DNA of 64,000 bases from Chelydra serpentina (lineage: Eukaryota; Chordata; Testudines; Chelydridae): NCBI GenBank assembly GCA_037349315.1, contig JBAIAC010000010.1:37054001-37118000 (forward strand), given 5' to 3'. Of this stretch, positions 24,412 to 35,535 are shown piece after piece. Each line of letters begins with the position of its first letter. Position 1 is the stretch's first letter. The notes beneath the pieces are model-generated. The model saw only the letters and a list, made by a program, of their open reading frames with translations. It was not told the DNA's origin and made no database searches. Position numbers and translations under genes: made by a program.

Positions 24412-24610
24412 AGGATGACTTTGTGGGTAAGGTACTGGCCTGGGCTTCAAAATATTGGGGTTCAGTTTCTGGCTCTGCTACAGACTTTCAGTTTTACCTT
24501 GAGCAAGTCACACAATCTCTGTGCCTCATCAGTTAAATGGGGATAATGATGCATCCAGGTGTGCTGTATGGATAAATCCAGTAATATATGTGTAAACTGC
24601 ACAGATACGA
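24412..24610 (+). mobile_element. MIR-like CORE-SINE relic
   Basis: Sense-orientation MIR/CORE-SINE. It shows a tRNA-like head (GGTAAGGTACTGGCCTGGGC, GGGGTTCAGTTTCTGGCTCT), then GAGCAAGTCACACAATCTCT and TTAAATGGGGATAATGAT. The order and spacing fit the full-length element and it is strongly diverged. Confidence 0.7.
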
Positions 24611-25799
24611 GACAAGGGAGAGTAGTGGGGGAATGAAAGTAGAATATAGTTATCTTGTCTTAAGTTTTTTTTCTGACTGCTGCCCATCATCCTGGTATCT
24701 GAGCTCTTAGAATCTTTAAAATCAATAGCAGTAGTGAAGTCCCTAGTGAACCTTATGGAGGCTCAGGCTCTTCTCCCTTTTTGGAGTAAAACTGGGGTAG
24801 GGTTTGTTTTTTTGTTTAATTTTTATTTGTTATTGTCTGGTGGTATGGGTATTCTTAGACTCAAACCTTGGATAGTCAAGTTATGGCTGTTGTATATCTC
24901 TCCAACACCTCTATGTGAATGGATCTGGAATGTTGCTGAGGAAAGACAGGAAAAAAAGGATAAAACACTGAGAATAGTATATTACCTTCCTCTACTAGCA
25001 TGCCAGCCCAGTTCTGATGTGATCTTTCAATTTTTCCCTCCTTCAGTCTAAAATTACCAGTCTCCTCTTTTAAGAGGTCTCTTCACCCTATCTCTGGATA
25101 CCTTTCTGCATAGTCATGATAATTGACTTCCAAACGAATTAACAGACAGGGCCAGTGAAGGATATGCAGTTTTAAAAGTGAGAGCAAGCCTCGTAGCTTG
25201 GAGGCAATGCTCTTCGCAGCCTCATGGGACTTTCATTTGAGAACATCTGCCCTGTGTGGTGAACCTACCAGAAGCCACGAGAAAAGGGAGCCTGCACTAT
25301 CGCTTTCAGATAAAGAACGCTGAAGCTGAGCTGCCCTGGAACAGGAACGCTTCCTACATGGGAATATGTATTTGGGCAGCTTTTTTAAAACAAGAACTCA
25401 AAAACTTAGTGCGTTAAGGGGGCACGTGAAAACGTGACTTCAGGCATTCCTATTGCTCATGCCTCATTTTCGAAATATACCAGGAAGGGGCATAATGTTG
25501 GGGGTAAAGGGCTGGGGTTAGGTGCCAGGCACATTCCCTGTAAGAGTACCCACCGATTTCTTCCCTGGTGGGAAAGAGCTATTTCCCTGCTTCTGCCGCT
25601 TCGTCAAGTCATGCTATTCTTCAACGTGCGCACCTTTCCAAGGACATGTCACATTGTCCTTTAGGTTTTCTCGACGAATTAGGCGTCAGATGTGTGCATG
25701 GTGGTAGGGGCATGCATGCGTTTTCCATTCAAACACAGAAGCCTTCGTCTTGTGTGTCAGAGCCGTGTTCTCTACTGTCTCTGTACAAGCTTCTCCCGG

Positions 25800-27800
25800 G
25801 GGGCGGGCCTGATGGTGATATTTCGATGCACACTTTAAGCTGGCGTTGTTGCGTGGGGGCGAGCGCATCTGCTGAGCACCAGCCACCGCGTAGCTTCGCG
25901 GGGCGCCTTTAGAATCCACCTTCCTCCCCCCTGCTCAGTCACTTCGTCACAGCCCTGAACACTGACCGGCAGCATCCGACCTCTAACGAGGGAACTGCCG
26001 TGTTCCCTCCCCCTTACACGAGGTGGTGGCCTGAGCGGAGTCTCGGCAGTGCCTGGAGCTTCGCCGCGGTTGCCCCCATGTGTCAGATGAGGTTACACAC
26101 AAGCTCGGAGCAGGGGGAAGTGTGTGGCCCGGCTGAGCCTGTGGAAAGCAGGCTCGTTTCAAGCGGAGAGCGTGTCTCTGTGGAAAGACCGAGCAAACAC
26201 CCTCAGCATCACCCATCCACGCCCTCTCCCCCGCGGCGGGGAGGCTCCAGCCCAGGAGGGCCTGGGCAGGTGCCAGGGCTGAGCGAGGCTGGGATCTGTC
26301 CTGTCAGGCCGGGGCTGGTGGCCGGCCGGGCAAGGCGGCTCACGCAGGTGTGGTGCCTGCGGGCGGCCCCCGCAGGAGTGTCTTGGCCGCCGGGCCTCTC
26401 CCAAAGAAGGCGAAGCCGCGGGGGGGGAGGTTGGAGGTCCAGACTCACCGAATCAAAGGGGGGGGGAAACCCCACGTAGGTTACCAGCCGCTTCTTCCCT
26501 TACCCCTCTCGTCCCCATTCCTGTCCTCCCGGACCATTCCTTTCCCCCCGCGTGCCGCCCCCTCCCTTTCCCTGACCCCTTCTCCCTGGGCCTGACTGTT
26601 GCCCCTGCGTCCCGCCCCACCTTCCTCCGTCCAGCTCCTGCCCTCCCCTCAGTGACCCGCCCCCCTTCTTCCTTCCCTGCAGCCCACCCGCCCCATCACC
26701 TCGCCATCCGAGGGGGGAACAAAGCCCGCCCCCTGCTCCCAGCCGGGGCTGGTGCCGCCCGCAGCGGGGGCGGGCTGAGCAGGACACCCCCCTCCCCCCA
26801 GTGCAGTGCGCGGCGGCGGCTGCAGCAGCAGAGCCCGGCGCCGGCTGAGAGGTGCTGGCTGGAGCCCGGCGACGTCTCTGCACCGAGCCTCTCGGTGCCC
26901 GAGCGAGCGGCGCCCGGGAAGGATGCGCCGCTGGCCGCTGCTCCTGTGGGGGCTGCTGCTCCCCGCCGCCACCGCGGCCGCCGGGCGCTACCCGCACAGC
27001 GCCGTGCTGGACGGGGCGGCCGGATACCGGCTCCTGTGGGGCCAGCAGGGCAGCAGCATCTCCTTCCGCCTGGAGGTGCGCACCCAGGGCTACGTGGGCT
27101 TCGGGCTCTCCCCCACCGGGGCCATGGCGTCCGCGGACATCGTGGTGGGAGGCGTAGCCAGGGGCAAGCCCTATCTGCAGGTAAGGACCGCGCCTCCCCC
27201 AGCACCTGGCCGACGGCCCCCGCTCCAGCCAGGCTACGAGCTGCGCCTTCGCGGGGCGCACCGCACCATCGCCCGCTGCTGCGGCGCTGGGAGCAGCCCA
27301 AGGCAGCTGGAGAGGACGGAGCGCCGGGGACCAAGTCACGCTCTGCCCTTGTCTGTGCCCGCTCTAGTTCTCTCGCCTCTGCGTGTCTCTCCTCTTCCCT
27401 CTACTCACACTGCCTGCCTCGGCCCTTCCCTTCGCTGAGCTCGTACCGCTCTCGTTCCCTCCCCTTGCCTCTCGCTTTAGGCTTTCCAGCCTTCCCTTTC
27501 GCTAGAACTTCTTTCTTTCTCTTTTGTATGGGACCCTTCTTCTGTTCCTCTGCCAACTTTTCCTTTATTAAAGCTGTCAGGGCGCCTCCCGCCCCATCAA
27601 GAATAGGTAGCAACCCTTTTCTCTCCCCCTTCCCCACTTTCTCCCCGTTGCTTTCGGGGCTGAGCTCTGTGCCTGGAGAAGTTAAGTGCAAAGGCGGAGC
27701 CTCGTCTAGCGGGATGCGCCTTCCTTGGCACACTGCTGCTGCCCATGAACAGTTAACTGAGCGACAGTTAAGTATGCTTCCCGCGGGTGGCGCAGGCTTC
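25800..27800 (+). promoter_or_regulatory. MOXD1: MOXD1 CpG island and promoter
   Basis: Base composition changes sharply from AT-rich to strongly GC- and CpG-rich around exon 1 of MOXD1. Several GC boxes (CCCGCCCC type) lie within 300 bases upstream of the ATG, at about 26656, 26725 and 26766. I see no TATA box. This is the usual layout of a vertebrate CpG-island promoter with dispersed start sites. The exact transcription start cannot be read from sequence. The long open frames crossing this block on both strands result from few stop codons in GC-rich DNA. Confidence 0.8.
26923..27180 (+). CDS. MOXD1: MOXD1 exon 1 (DBH-like monooxygenase 1)
   Basis: First coding exon, 86 codons. The start at 26923 has A at -3. 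Residues 1 to about 21 form a signal peptide with a Leu/Ala-rich core after two Arg. The mature part begins GRYPHSAVLD and enters the DOMON domain, with the strongly conserved GYVGFGLSPTGAMASADIVVGG segment at about residues 56-77. It ends ...PYLQ before the donor GTAAGG, in phase 0. MOXD1 is a member of the copper type II ascorbate-dependent monooxygenase family (with DBH and PAM), reported to reside in the endoplasmic reticulum; its substrate is unknown. An in-frame upstream ATG at 26806 is rejected because the signal peptide and family alignment begin at 26923. Confidence 0.95.
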
Positions 27801-28528
27801 GTGTATTATAATCTTCCTGCCTTTAGAGTTTCTCCTTTCTAGCCAATCTAGGGAACCCTACCGACATTATGACCTCCTTATAATCGGGATGTAACTTCCC
27901 CAACTTTTAGCCCCAGATCCAGCCTCATCAACTGGAGCATAAGCTACCTCTGTCCATCTCTGTTCATGCCATTATGTGCTGGAAACAGATTTGACCTTGT
28001 TCTCACAAGGGGGTTCAACAGCAGCAACTTTATGTTATATGAGTATTTGTACTTGCAAAATGTACCTCCTGGTAAGACAAGCTCCCAAGATGGTTTCAGT
28101 GAATCTCTCCAGTTGACTTGTTTTAGTATAAGCCTGGAGGAAACATTTGCTAGGTAATGGTAAGAGGCCTGGCTTTGAAACAGGAGCCCAGGACTACATC
28201 CCCCTAACTTAATTGGTGTTTGCAAACTAATAGAAGTGTATAAAAAATTAATAGAAATCGATCAGATGACTGTTTTGCAACGGGAACAGCAATCCATTCA
28301 CAACAGTGTAAACCTAAAGGAACTTTTTTGAACCCAATGAAGTTAGATGATGTAAATTTGTGTGAGAGGAGAATCAAGCCTGGTATCTACAAATGATGAG
28401 CCAGATTCTGCCACTCTTACTTGCCTTGAATAGTAATTTATTCTCCCAGTAACTCCATTGATTTTAAAGGGACTACTCATGGAGTAAAGTACTAGCCAAA
28501 GCAAATTGGGGTGGAAGAATCAAATATA

Positions 28529-29700
28529 CTCCTGAGGACATCCTGTGCCAAAAAATTAAAAATTCTACACACAGTATTTTAAAATTTTGCAAAATTCTGC
28601 AAATTGTATTTGTCAAATAAATGTGGAGGCTCCAGCATGGCATTGGGGAGCACAGGACACTGGCTGCACAGAGGTGGGAGATCACTGTGCAATTCCCCCC
28701 CCCCCCCACCACGTCCTGAACACAGATGCAATGGTGAGGCTGCCCCCAACCCTGACATACTGCAAGGACCGGGCCTGCCCCAGAAACACCCAAAGGCCCT
28801 GCCCCTCTATACCAAGTGCACCTGATGTGAGCAGGCATACTCAGGAGGGGTTTAGTGTGGGGGGATCAAGGTGTGGGTTGAGAGGGTTCTGTGTGGGGCA
28901 GTCTGGGTGCGGGCAGCTCAGTGAGGGATCTGGGTGCGGAGGGGATGTGGATGCAAAGGGGATTGTTGGTTTTTTTTTGGATGCAACGGTAATGGGACTC
29001 TGTAGGGGGGGTGAAGGTGGTTGGGGCTCAGTGGGAGGGAGGGGGCCTGTGTGTGGGGTGGGATCCAGATTATGGGGGAGTGGGACTCAGTGGGGTGGGG
29101 ATCTAGGTGCAACTGGTTGGGGCTTGGTGGGGGTGAGGATCTGGGTGCAAGTGGCTTGTCAGGGTGGTCCAGGTGCAGGGGGAGTGAGGCTCCTCAGGGA
29201 AGATTCTGAGTGCATGTGGGGGTGAGGCTCAGTGGGAGGGTCTGAGTATGAGGGGGTCTGGATACATGGGGGTTGGGCAATGGGGGAGCAGCTCCCTGTA
29301 CAGGGATCCCTCCCCCTGCAGCTGAGGAGCGATGGTGCAGGAAGCAGTGGGGAAGGGAGGAGTTTGCAGAGCTTTCTGTAGCCGGGGGAGAAATGTGGGG
29401 ATGGGTCTGATATCCGGCCCTGGTTATTATGCAAGGGAAGAGGAAATCCCGTCCTCCCCAGCCCAGACTAACAGCTGAGCCTGACATAGGGTAGGAGCCA
29501 CCAGTCAGTTCTTCCCCAGTCTTGCCTCTCTGCCGGCTGCCCTGGACACCCAAAACATACTGCTGGGGAGGGTTGCATGACCGCTCTTGTGGCTTCCCTT
29601 TGCTTCCCCATCAAAAAGTCATTTTTCTGCGGGGAAGCAAAGAAATCTATGGGAGACATAAATTCTGTGCATGCGCAGTGGTGCAGAATTCCCCCAGGAG
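28529..29700. mobile_element. 1.17-kb TIR element with internal minisatellite
   Basis: The ends are an imperfect inverted pair: CTCCTGAGGACATCCTGTGC on the left and, reversed, CTCCTGGGGGAATTCTGCAC on the right. The flanks CAAATATA (28521-28528) and CAATAATA (29701-29708) agree at 6 of 8 bases, which suggests a hAT-like insertion. Next to the left end is a run of AAAATTCTGCAAA-type repeats. From about 28830 to 29290 the interior is a degenerate G-rich tandem repeat with GGATCTGGGTGC and GGGGCTCAGTGGG units. The long open frames here follow from that low-complexity composition. Confidence 0.7.
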
Positions 29701-30099
29701 CAATAATAGTAGCCTTTCTTTTCTCCTCCAGGATTTACTAGAAGCATTTGCTCATTGAAGCGACTTCATACAAATTGGAGGTGCTTTTATTTTAAGCATA
29801 TGGCATCTCTAAAACTTCAGCAGTAGAAACCAAGTTCTAAAATTTCTCTGTTGCATCAACTCAATCAATAATCAGATTTTCTAAAATAAACTACATTTTG
29901 TAATAATAGTAACATGTTTAACATTTGGAATATTTTGTTATTTTACTGCATGAAGTACAGGCATATATTAACTGATAATTTCAGGTAAAATGGATTTTCT
30001 TTGATCTTTCAAACTGAAGATAGATTTACAGAAAATCTGTCTCTGAATAAAACACAAAACCAAAAGAGATCAATTTAGCTATCTGGAAATGCATGTCAT

Positions 30100-30640
30100 A
30101 GGTTCATAGAGTTTAAGGCCAGAAGGGACCACTGGATCACCTAGACAGACCTGTATAATGCAGGCCATTAAATTTCATCCAGTTGCCCCTGAATTGAACC
30201 CAATAATTTGTGTTTGACTAAAGCATATCTTCCAGAAAGGCATCCAGTCTTGATTTCAAGACCACTTCCCTTGGTACTCTGTTCCAATGGTTAATAATCC
30301 TCCCTGTTAAAAATGTGTGCTTTATTTTTACTTTGAATTTGTCAGGCTTCAGTTTTCAGTCAGTGGTTCTTGTTATATCTTTCTTTAATAGATTAAAGAG
30401 CCCTTTAGTACCAGGTATTTTCTTCCCATGAAGGTGTTTATATACTGTTATCAAGTCATTGCTCAATCTTCTTTCTGATAGGCTAAACAGATCGAGGTCT
30501 TCAAGACTTTAACTGTAACGCATTTTCTTCAGTTTTGAAATAATTTATGTGGCTCTTTTCTACACCATTTCTAATTTTTCAACACCCATTTTAAAATGTA
30601 GACACCAGAACTATATGCAGTATTCCAGTAAACCTTAAAA
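30100..30640 (-). mobile_element. Old CR1 LINE fragment, antisense
   Basis: Reversed CR1 tail (GGTTCATAGAGTTTAAGGCC, AGAAGGGACCACTGGATCAC) followed by decayed 3' ORF2 sequence. Similar tails are at 2520, 16625 and 48855. No coding capacity. Confidence 0.75.
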
Positions 30641-30899
30641 GATTGTGTTCACTGTCATGCACAATAAATTACAACTGAGATGAAAAAGTAACATTAGTAA
30701 CTTCCTAAAAATTTTCGGAACTGCACATTTTATTCATAAACCTATGCTATGCCAAGTGGAATGACTTATTCTGTTGCTGTATGAAATAGAGTCTTGCTGA
30801 AATGCCAGTATCTATTCAGCTTGCTGACAGCATCTCTTTTTCTCCATCATCCTTTCCCCAGTGCTGCATCCTAAAACCTTATTGTAAAATGGGGCAGAG

Positions 30900-32852
30900 T
30901 CTTATATGAGAACGGCCATACTGGGTCAGACCAATGGTCCAGCTAGCCTTAGTATCCTGTCTTCTGACAGTGGCCAATGCCAGGTGCTTTACAAGGAATG
31001 AACAGAACAGGGCAATTATTGAGTGATCCATTCCATGTTGCCCAGCACCAGGATCCAACAGTTGGAGGCTTCGGGGCACCCAAAATATGGGATTGCATCC
31101 CCTGACCCTTTGCCTAATAGCCATTAATAAACTTATCCTCCATGAACTTATCTAACTCTCTTTTTTTTCAATGCATTTATGGTTTTGGCCTTCACAACAA
31201 CCCCTGGCAATTAATTCTTCAGGCTGACTGTGTCTTTTGTATGAAGAAGCACTTCCTTATTATGATTGTTTAAAACCTGCTGCATATTAATTTCATCCCT
31301 GGTTCTTGTGTTCTGTGAAGGGGTAAATAACACTTTCACTTTCTCCAAACCATTCATGATTTTATAAACCTCTATTAGATCCTCCCTGAGTCCATAGGCG
31401 CTGACTCTGTGGGTGCTCCGGGGCTGGAGCACCCACGGGGAACAATTGGTGGGTGCAGCTCCCCGCCAGCCCTAGGGCCCGCGTCTAGCTCACCTCACCA
31501 CCGGGCGATGTTGCGGGGCCCTGCAACGTCGCCCGGCATCGGGGGCGGGGCCCGGCATCGGGGGCGGAGTCCCGCTCCCGACGCCGGGCGACAGCACCCA
31601 CGGGCGCCGACGGAAGTTGGCTCCTGTGCCTGAGTCATCTCTTGTCGAAGCTGAACAGACCCAGTCTTTAAATCTTTCCTCATATGAAAGCTGGTCCATC
31701 CCCCTAATCATTTTTGTTGCCCTTTTCTGTACTTTTTTCCAATTCTAATGTATCTTTTTTTGAGGTGAGACAACCAGAACCGCATGTAGTATTCAAGGTG
31801 TGGGCGTACCATAACTTTACATATTGGTATTATTATATTGTCTGTCTTCTCTATATGTTTGCTAACAGTCTGTTATATTTTTTTGACTGCTCTGGCACAT
31901 TCAGTGAATGTTATCAAAGGACTACCCTGATGACTCCAAGATCTCTTTCTTGAGAGATAAGAGCTAATTTAGTTCCCATCATTTTGTATGTATAGTTGAG
32001 ATTATGTTTTCCAATGTGCATTACTTTGCACATATCAACACCAAATTTCATCTACCATTTTCTTGCCCAGTCACTCTGTTTTGTGTGACTCTTCACAGTC
32101 AACACTGAACTTAACTACCGTGAGTAATTTTGTATCATCTTCAGACTTTGTCACTTCACTGTTTACCCCCTTTTCCAGATCATTTATGAATATGTTGAAC
32201 AACACTGGTCCCAGTTCAGATAATTTTGGGGAGCCTGCTATTCACCTTTCTCAGCTGTGAAAACTGAACATTTTTTCCTACCCTCTGTTTCTTATCTTTT
32301 ATTTAAGTATTGATCTATGAGAGGATCTTCCCTCTTATCCCAGGACAGCTTACTTTGCTTAAGAGCTTTTGGTTAGGGACCTTGTCAAAGGCTGTCTGAA
32401 AGTCTGAGGACACTATATCCACGGAAGGATCCTTGTCCACATGCTTGTTGACTCCCTCAGAAAATTCTAATAGATTGATGAGGCATGATTTCCTTTACAA
32501 AAGCTGTGTTGATTCTTCCCCAACATAGGATCGGTCATCTCTGTGTCTGATAATTCCGTTCTTTACAACAGTTTCAACCAATTTGCTTGACACTGAAGTT
32601 AGGCTTACCGGCCTGTAATTGCCAGGATCACCTCTGGAGCTTTTTAAAAACCTGATTAGCTGTCCTCCAGTCCTCTGGTAAAGAGGCTGATTTAAGCAAT
32701 GGGTTATGTACCACAGTTAGTAGTGCAATTTCATTTTTGAATTCTTTCAGAACTTTTGAGTGAATACCATCTGGTCCGGGTGACTTATTACTGGTTTATT
32801 TATCAATTTGTTCCAATATCTCCTCCACTGACACCTCAATCTAGGACAGTTC
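30900..32852 (-). pseudogene. Old CR1 (L3-like) LINE, antisense, broken
   Basis: A 5'-truncated CR1-clade LINE on the minus strand. The tail begins near 30900 (reversed CATACTGGGTCAGACCAATG). ORF2 C-terminal remnants follow at 31211-31432, and farther right are reverse-transcriptase remnants, including the reversed counterpart of the QIDK...SPGPD linker near 32740-32840. Many stops and frameshifts are present. A MITE sits inside it at 31394-31628. At its right edge (32853) a hAT MITE begins. Confidence 0.85.
31394..31628. mobile_element. GC-rich hAT-type MITE inside CR1
   Basis: A 235-bp element flanked by an exact 8-bp duplication, CCTGAGTC (31386-31393 and 31629-31636). The imperfect inverted ends are CATAGGCGCTGACT and AGTTGGCTCCTGTG. 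Inside are GGGTGCTCC/GGAGCACCC inverted motifs and a tandem of GGCATCGGGGGCGG units. It is rich in CpG within an AT-rich host LINE. Non-coding. Confidence 0.9.
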
Positions 32853-33028
32853 CTCAAATTCAGTGGTTCTCAAACTTTTGTACTGGTGACCCCTTTCACA
32901 TAGCAAGCCCCTGAGTGCAACTCACCTTATACATTAAAAACAGTTTTTGATATATTTAACACCATTATAAATGCTGGAGGCAAAGCTCATGACCCCCCAT
33001 GTAATAACCTCACGACCCCCTGAGGGGT

Positions 33029-35503
33029 CATAGAATCATAGAATCTCAGGGTTGGAAGGGACCTCAGGAGGTCATCTAGTCCAACCCCCTGCTCAAAGCA
33101 GGACCAACCCCACCTAAATCATCCCAGCCAGGGCTTTGTCAAGCCTGACCTTAAAAACCTCTAAGGAAGGAGATTCCACCACCTCCCTAGGTAACCCATT
33201 CCAGTGCTTCACCACCCTACTAGTGAAAAAGGTTTTCCTAATATCCAACCTAAACCTCCCCCTCTGCAACTTGAGACCATTACTCCTTGTTCTGTCATCT
33301 TCTACCACTGAGAACAGTCTAGATCCATCCTCTTTGGAACCCCCTTTCAGGTAGTTGAAAGCAGCTATCAAATCCCCCCTCATTCTTCTCTTCTGCAGGC
33401 TAAACAATCCCAGTTCCCTCAGCCTCTCCTCATAAGTCATGTGCTCCAGCCCCCTAATCATTTTTGTTGCCCTCCGCTGGACTCTTTCCAATTTATCCAC
33501 ATCCTTCTTGTAGTGTAGGGCCCAAAACTGGACACAGTACTCCAAATGAGGCCTCACCAGTGCCGAATAGAGGGGAATAATCACGTCCCTTGATCTGCTG
33601 GAAATACCCCTACTTATACAGCCCAAAATGCCGTTAGCCTTCTTGGCAACAAGGGCACACTGTTGACTCTCATTCAGCTTTTCGTTCACTGTAACCCCTA
33701 GGTCCTTTTCTGCAGAACCGCTGCCCAGCCATTCGGTCCCTAGTCTATAGCAGTGCATGGGATTCTTCCGTCCTAAGTGCAGGACTCTGCACTTGTCCTT
33801 GTTGAATCTCATCATATTTCTTTTGGCCCAATCCTCTAATTTGTCTAGGACCCTCTGTATCCTATCCCTACCCTCCAGCGTATCAACCACTCCTCCCAGT
33901 TTAGTGTCATCTGCAAACTTGCTAAGGGTGCAGTCCACACCATCCTCCAGATCGTTGATGAAGATATTGAACAAAACCGGCCCCAGCACCGACCCTTGGG
34001 GCACTCCACTTGATACCGGCTGCCAACTAGACATGGAGCCATTGATCACTACCCGTTGAGTGCGACCATCCAACCAGTTTTCTATCCACCTTACCGTCCA
34101 TTCATCCAGCCCATACTTCTTTAACTTGCTGGCAAGAACACTGTGCGAGACTGTATCAAAAGCTTTACTAAAGTCAAGAAATAGCACATCCACTGCTTTC
34201 CCCTCATCTACAGAGCCAGTTATCTCATCATCGAAGGCAATTAGGTTAGTCAGGCATGACTTGCCCTTGGTGAATCCATGCTGACTGTTCCTGATCACTT
34301 TCCCCTCCTTCAAGTGGTTCAGAATGGATTCCTTGAGGACCTGTTCCATGATTTTTCCAGGGACTGAGGTGAGACTGACTGGCCTGTAGTTCCCCGGATC
34401 TTCCTTCTTCCCTTTTTTAAAGATTGGCACTACGTTAGTTTTTTTCCAGTCATCCGGGACCTCCCCCGATTGCCATGATTTGTCAAAGATAATGGCCAAT
34501 GGCTCTGCAATCACATCAGCCAACTCCTTTAGCACCCTCGGATGCAGTGCATCCGGCCCCATGGACTTGTGCTCGTCCAGCTTTTCTAAATAGTCCCGAA
34601 CTACTTCTTTCTCCACAGAGGGCTGGTCACCTCCTCCCCATACCGTGCTGCGGAGTGCAGCCGTCTGGGAGCTGACCTTGTCTGTGAAGACAGAGGCAAA
34701 AAAAAGCATTGAGTACACTAGCTTTCTCCACATCCTCAGTCACTAGGTTTCCTCCCTCATTCAGCAAGGGGCCCACACTTTCCTTGACTTTCTTCTTGTT
34801 GCTCACATACCTGAAGAAACCCTTCTTGTTACTCCTAACATCTCTGGCTAGCTGCAATTCCAAGTGTGATTTGGCCTTCCTAATTTCACTCCTGCATGCC
34901 TGAACGATATTTTTATACTCCTCCCTGGTCATTTGTCCAATCTTCTACTTCTTGTAAGCTGCTTTTTTGTGTTTAAGACGAGCAAGGATTTCACTGTAAA
35001 GCCAAGCTGGTCGCCTGCCATATTTACTTTTTTTTCTACACATCGGGATGGTTTGTTCCTGCAACCTCAATAAGGATTCTTTAAAATACAGCCAGCTTTC
35101 CTCGACTCCTTTCCCCCTCATGTTATTCTCCCAGGGGACCTTGCCCATCAGTTCCCTGAGGGAGTCAAAGTCTGCTTTTCTGAAGTCCAGGCTCTGTATT
35201 CTACTGCTCTCCTTTCTTCCTTGTGTCAGGATCCTGAACTCGACCATCTCATGGTCACTGCCTCCCAGGTTCCCATCCACTATTGCTTCCTCTACTATTT
35301 CTTCCCTGTTTGTGAGCAGCAGGTCAAGAAGAGCTTTTCCCCTGGTTGGTTCCTCCAGCACTTGCACCAGGAAATTGTCCCCTACACTTTCCAAAAACTT
35401 CCTGGATTGTCTGTGCACCGCTGTATTGCTCTCCCAGCAGATATTGGGGTGATTAAAGTCACCCATGAGAACCAGGGCCTGTGATCTAGTAACTTCTGTT
35501 ACT
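33029..35503 (-). mobile_element. Younger CR1 LINE, antisense
   Basis: A 2.5-kb 5'-truncated CR1 on the minus strand, inserted in a hAT MITE. The 3' terminus carries two exact CATAGAAT (ATTCTATG) units, the usual CR1 ending. It contains the C-terminal half of the endonuclease (MGDFN and GGSDH motifs, 34945 to about 35503), the linker (34627-34932) and a complete reverse transcriptase frame. It is antisense to MOXD1 and lies within its first intron. The 5' UTR, ORF1 and the endonuclease start are missing. Confidence 0.95.
33114..34733 (-). CDS. CR1 reverse transcriptase ORF, open 539 codons
   Basis: The C-terminal part of a CR1 ORF2 protein. It contains the pre-RT linker with [10 protein letters not shown], then RT blocks [19 protein letters not shown] (first catalytic Asp), [10 protein letters not shown] and FADDTKLGG (the catalytic Asp pair). 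The thumb/C-terminal region follows with HLEYCVQFW and [11 protein letters not shown], up to the natural stop. All these landmarks are intact and the frame has no internal stop. A frameshift near 34700, in an A-rich run, separates it from the upstream linker frame, and a stop lies between that frame and the endonuclease frame. It could encode an RT fragment but not a complete ORF2 protein. Confidence 0.9.
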   Translation of the reverse strand: MWRKLVYSMLFFASVFTDKVSSQTAALRSTVWGGGDQPSVEKEVVRDYLEKLDEHKSMGPDALHPRVLKELADVIAEPLAIIFDKSWQSGEVPDDWKKTNVVPIFKKGKKEDPGNYRPVSLTSVPGKIMEQVLKESILNHLKEGKVIRNSQHGFTKGKSCLTNLIAFDDEITGSVDEGKAVDVLFLDFSKAFDTVSHSVLASKLKKYGLDEWTVRWIENWLDGRTQRVVINGSMSSWQPVSSGVPQGSVLGPVLFNIFINDLEDGVDCTLSKFADDTKLGGVVDTLEGRDRIQRVLDKLEDWAKRNMMRFNKDKCRVLHLGRKNPMHCYRLGTEWLGSGSAEKDLGVTVNEKLNESQQCALVAKKANGILGCISRGISSRSRDVIIPLYSALVRPHLEYCVQFWALHYKKDVDKLERVQRRATKMIRGLEHMTYEERLRELGLFSLQKRRMRGDLIAAFNYLKGGSKEDGSRLFSVVEDDRTRSNGLKLQRGRFRLDIRKTFFTSRVVKHWNGLPREVVESPSLEVFKVRLDKALAGMI

Positions 35504-35535
35504 AGACCCCCAGTTTGAGAATCCCTGCTCAAATT

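Larger units (their letters stand above)
32861..35527. mobile_element. hAT-type MITE split by a CR1 insertion
   Basis: The left part (32861-33028) starts CAGTGGTTCTCAAACTTTTG and the short right remnant (about 35504-35527) ends GTTTGAGAATCCCTG, its inverted counterpart. The flanking 8-bp duplication CTCAAATT is exact (32853-32860 and 35528-35535). The MITE is about 190 bp without the CR1. It matches the amniote hAT MITEs with CAGTGGTTCTCAAAC ends. Confidence 0.9.

Noticed and set aside
26806..26922. In-frame upstream ATG extending MOXD1 by 39 residues
   Set aside because: The extension is Arg/Gly/Ser-rich, would hide the signal peptide and has no counterpart in the family.
26500..27842. Long open frames on both strands around MOXD1 exon 1 (279, 396 and 212 codons)
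   Set aside because: They overlap exon 1 in other frames or run through the intron; GC-rich CpG-island DNA has few stop codons. Only the frame with the MOXD1 signal peptide and DOMON sequence is real.
28587..29225. 212-codon frame with Gly-rich protein
   Set aside because: It is the translation of the G-rich minisatellite in a TIR element.
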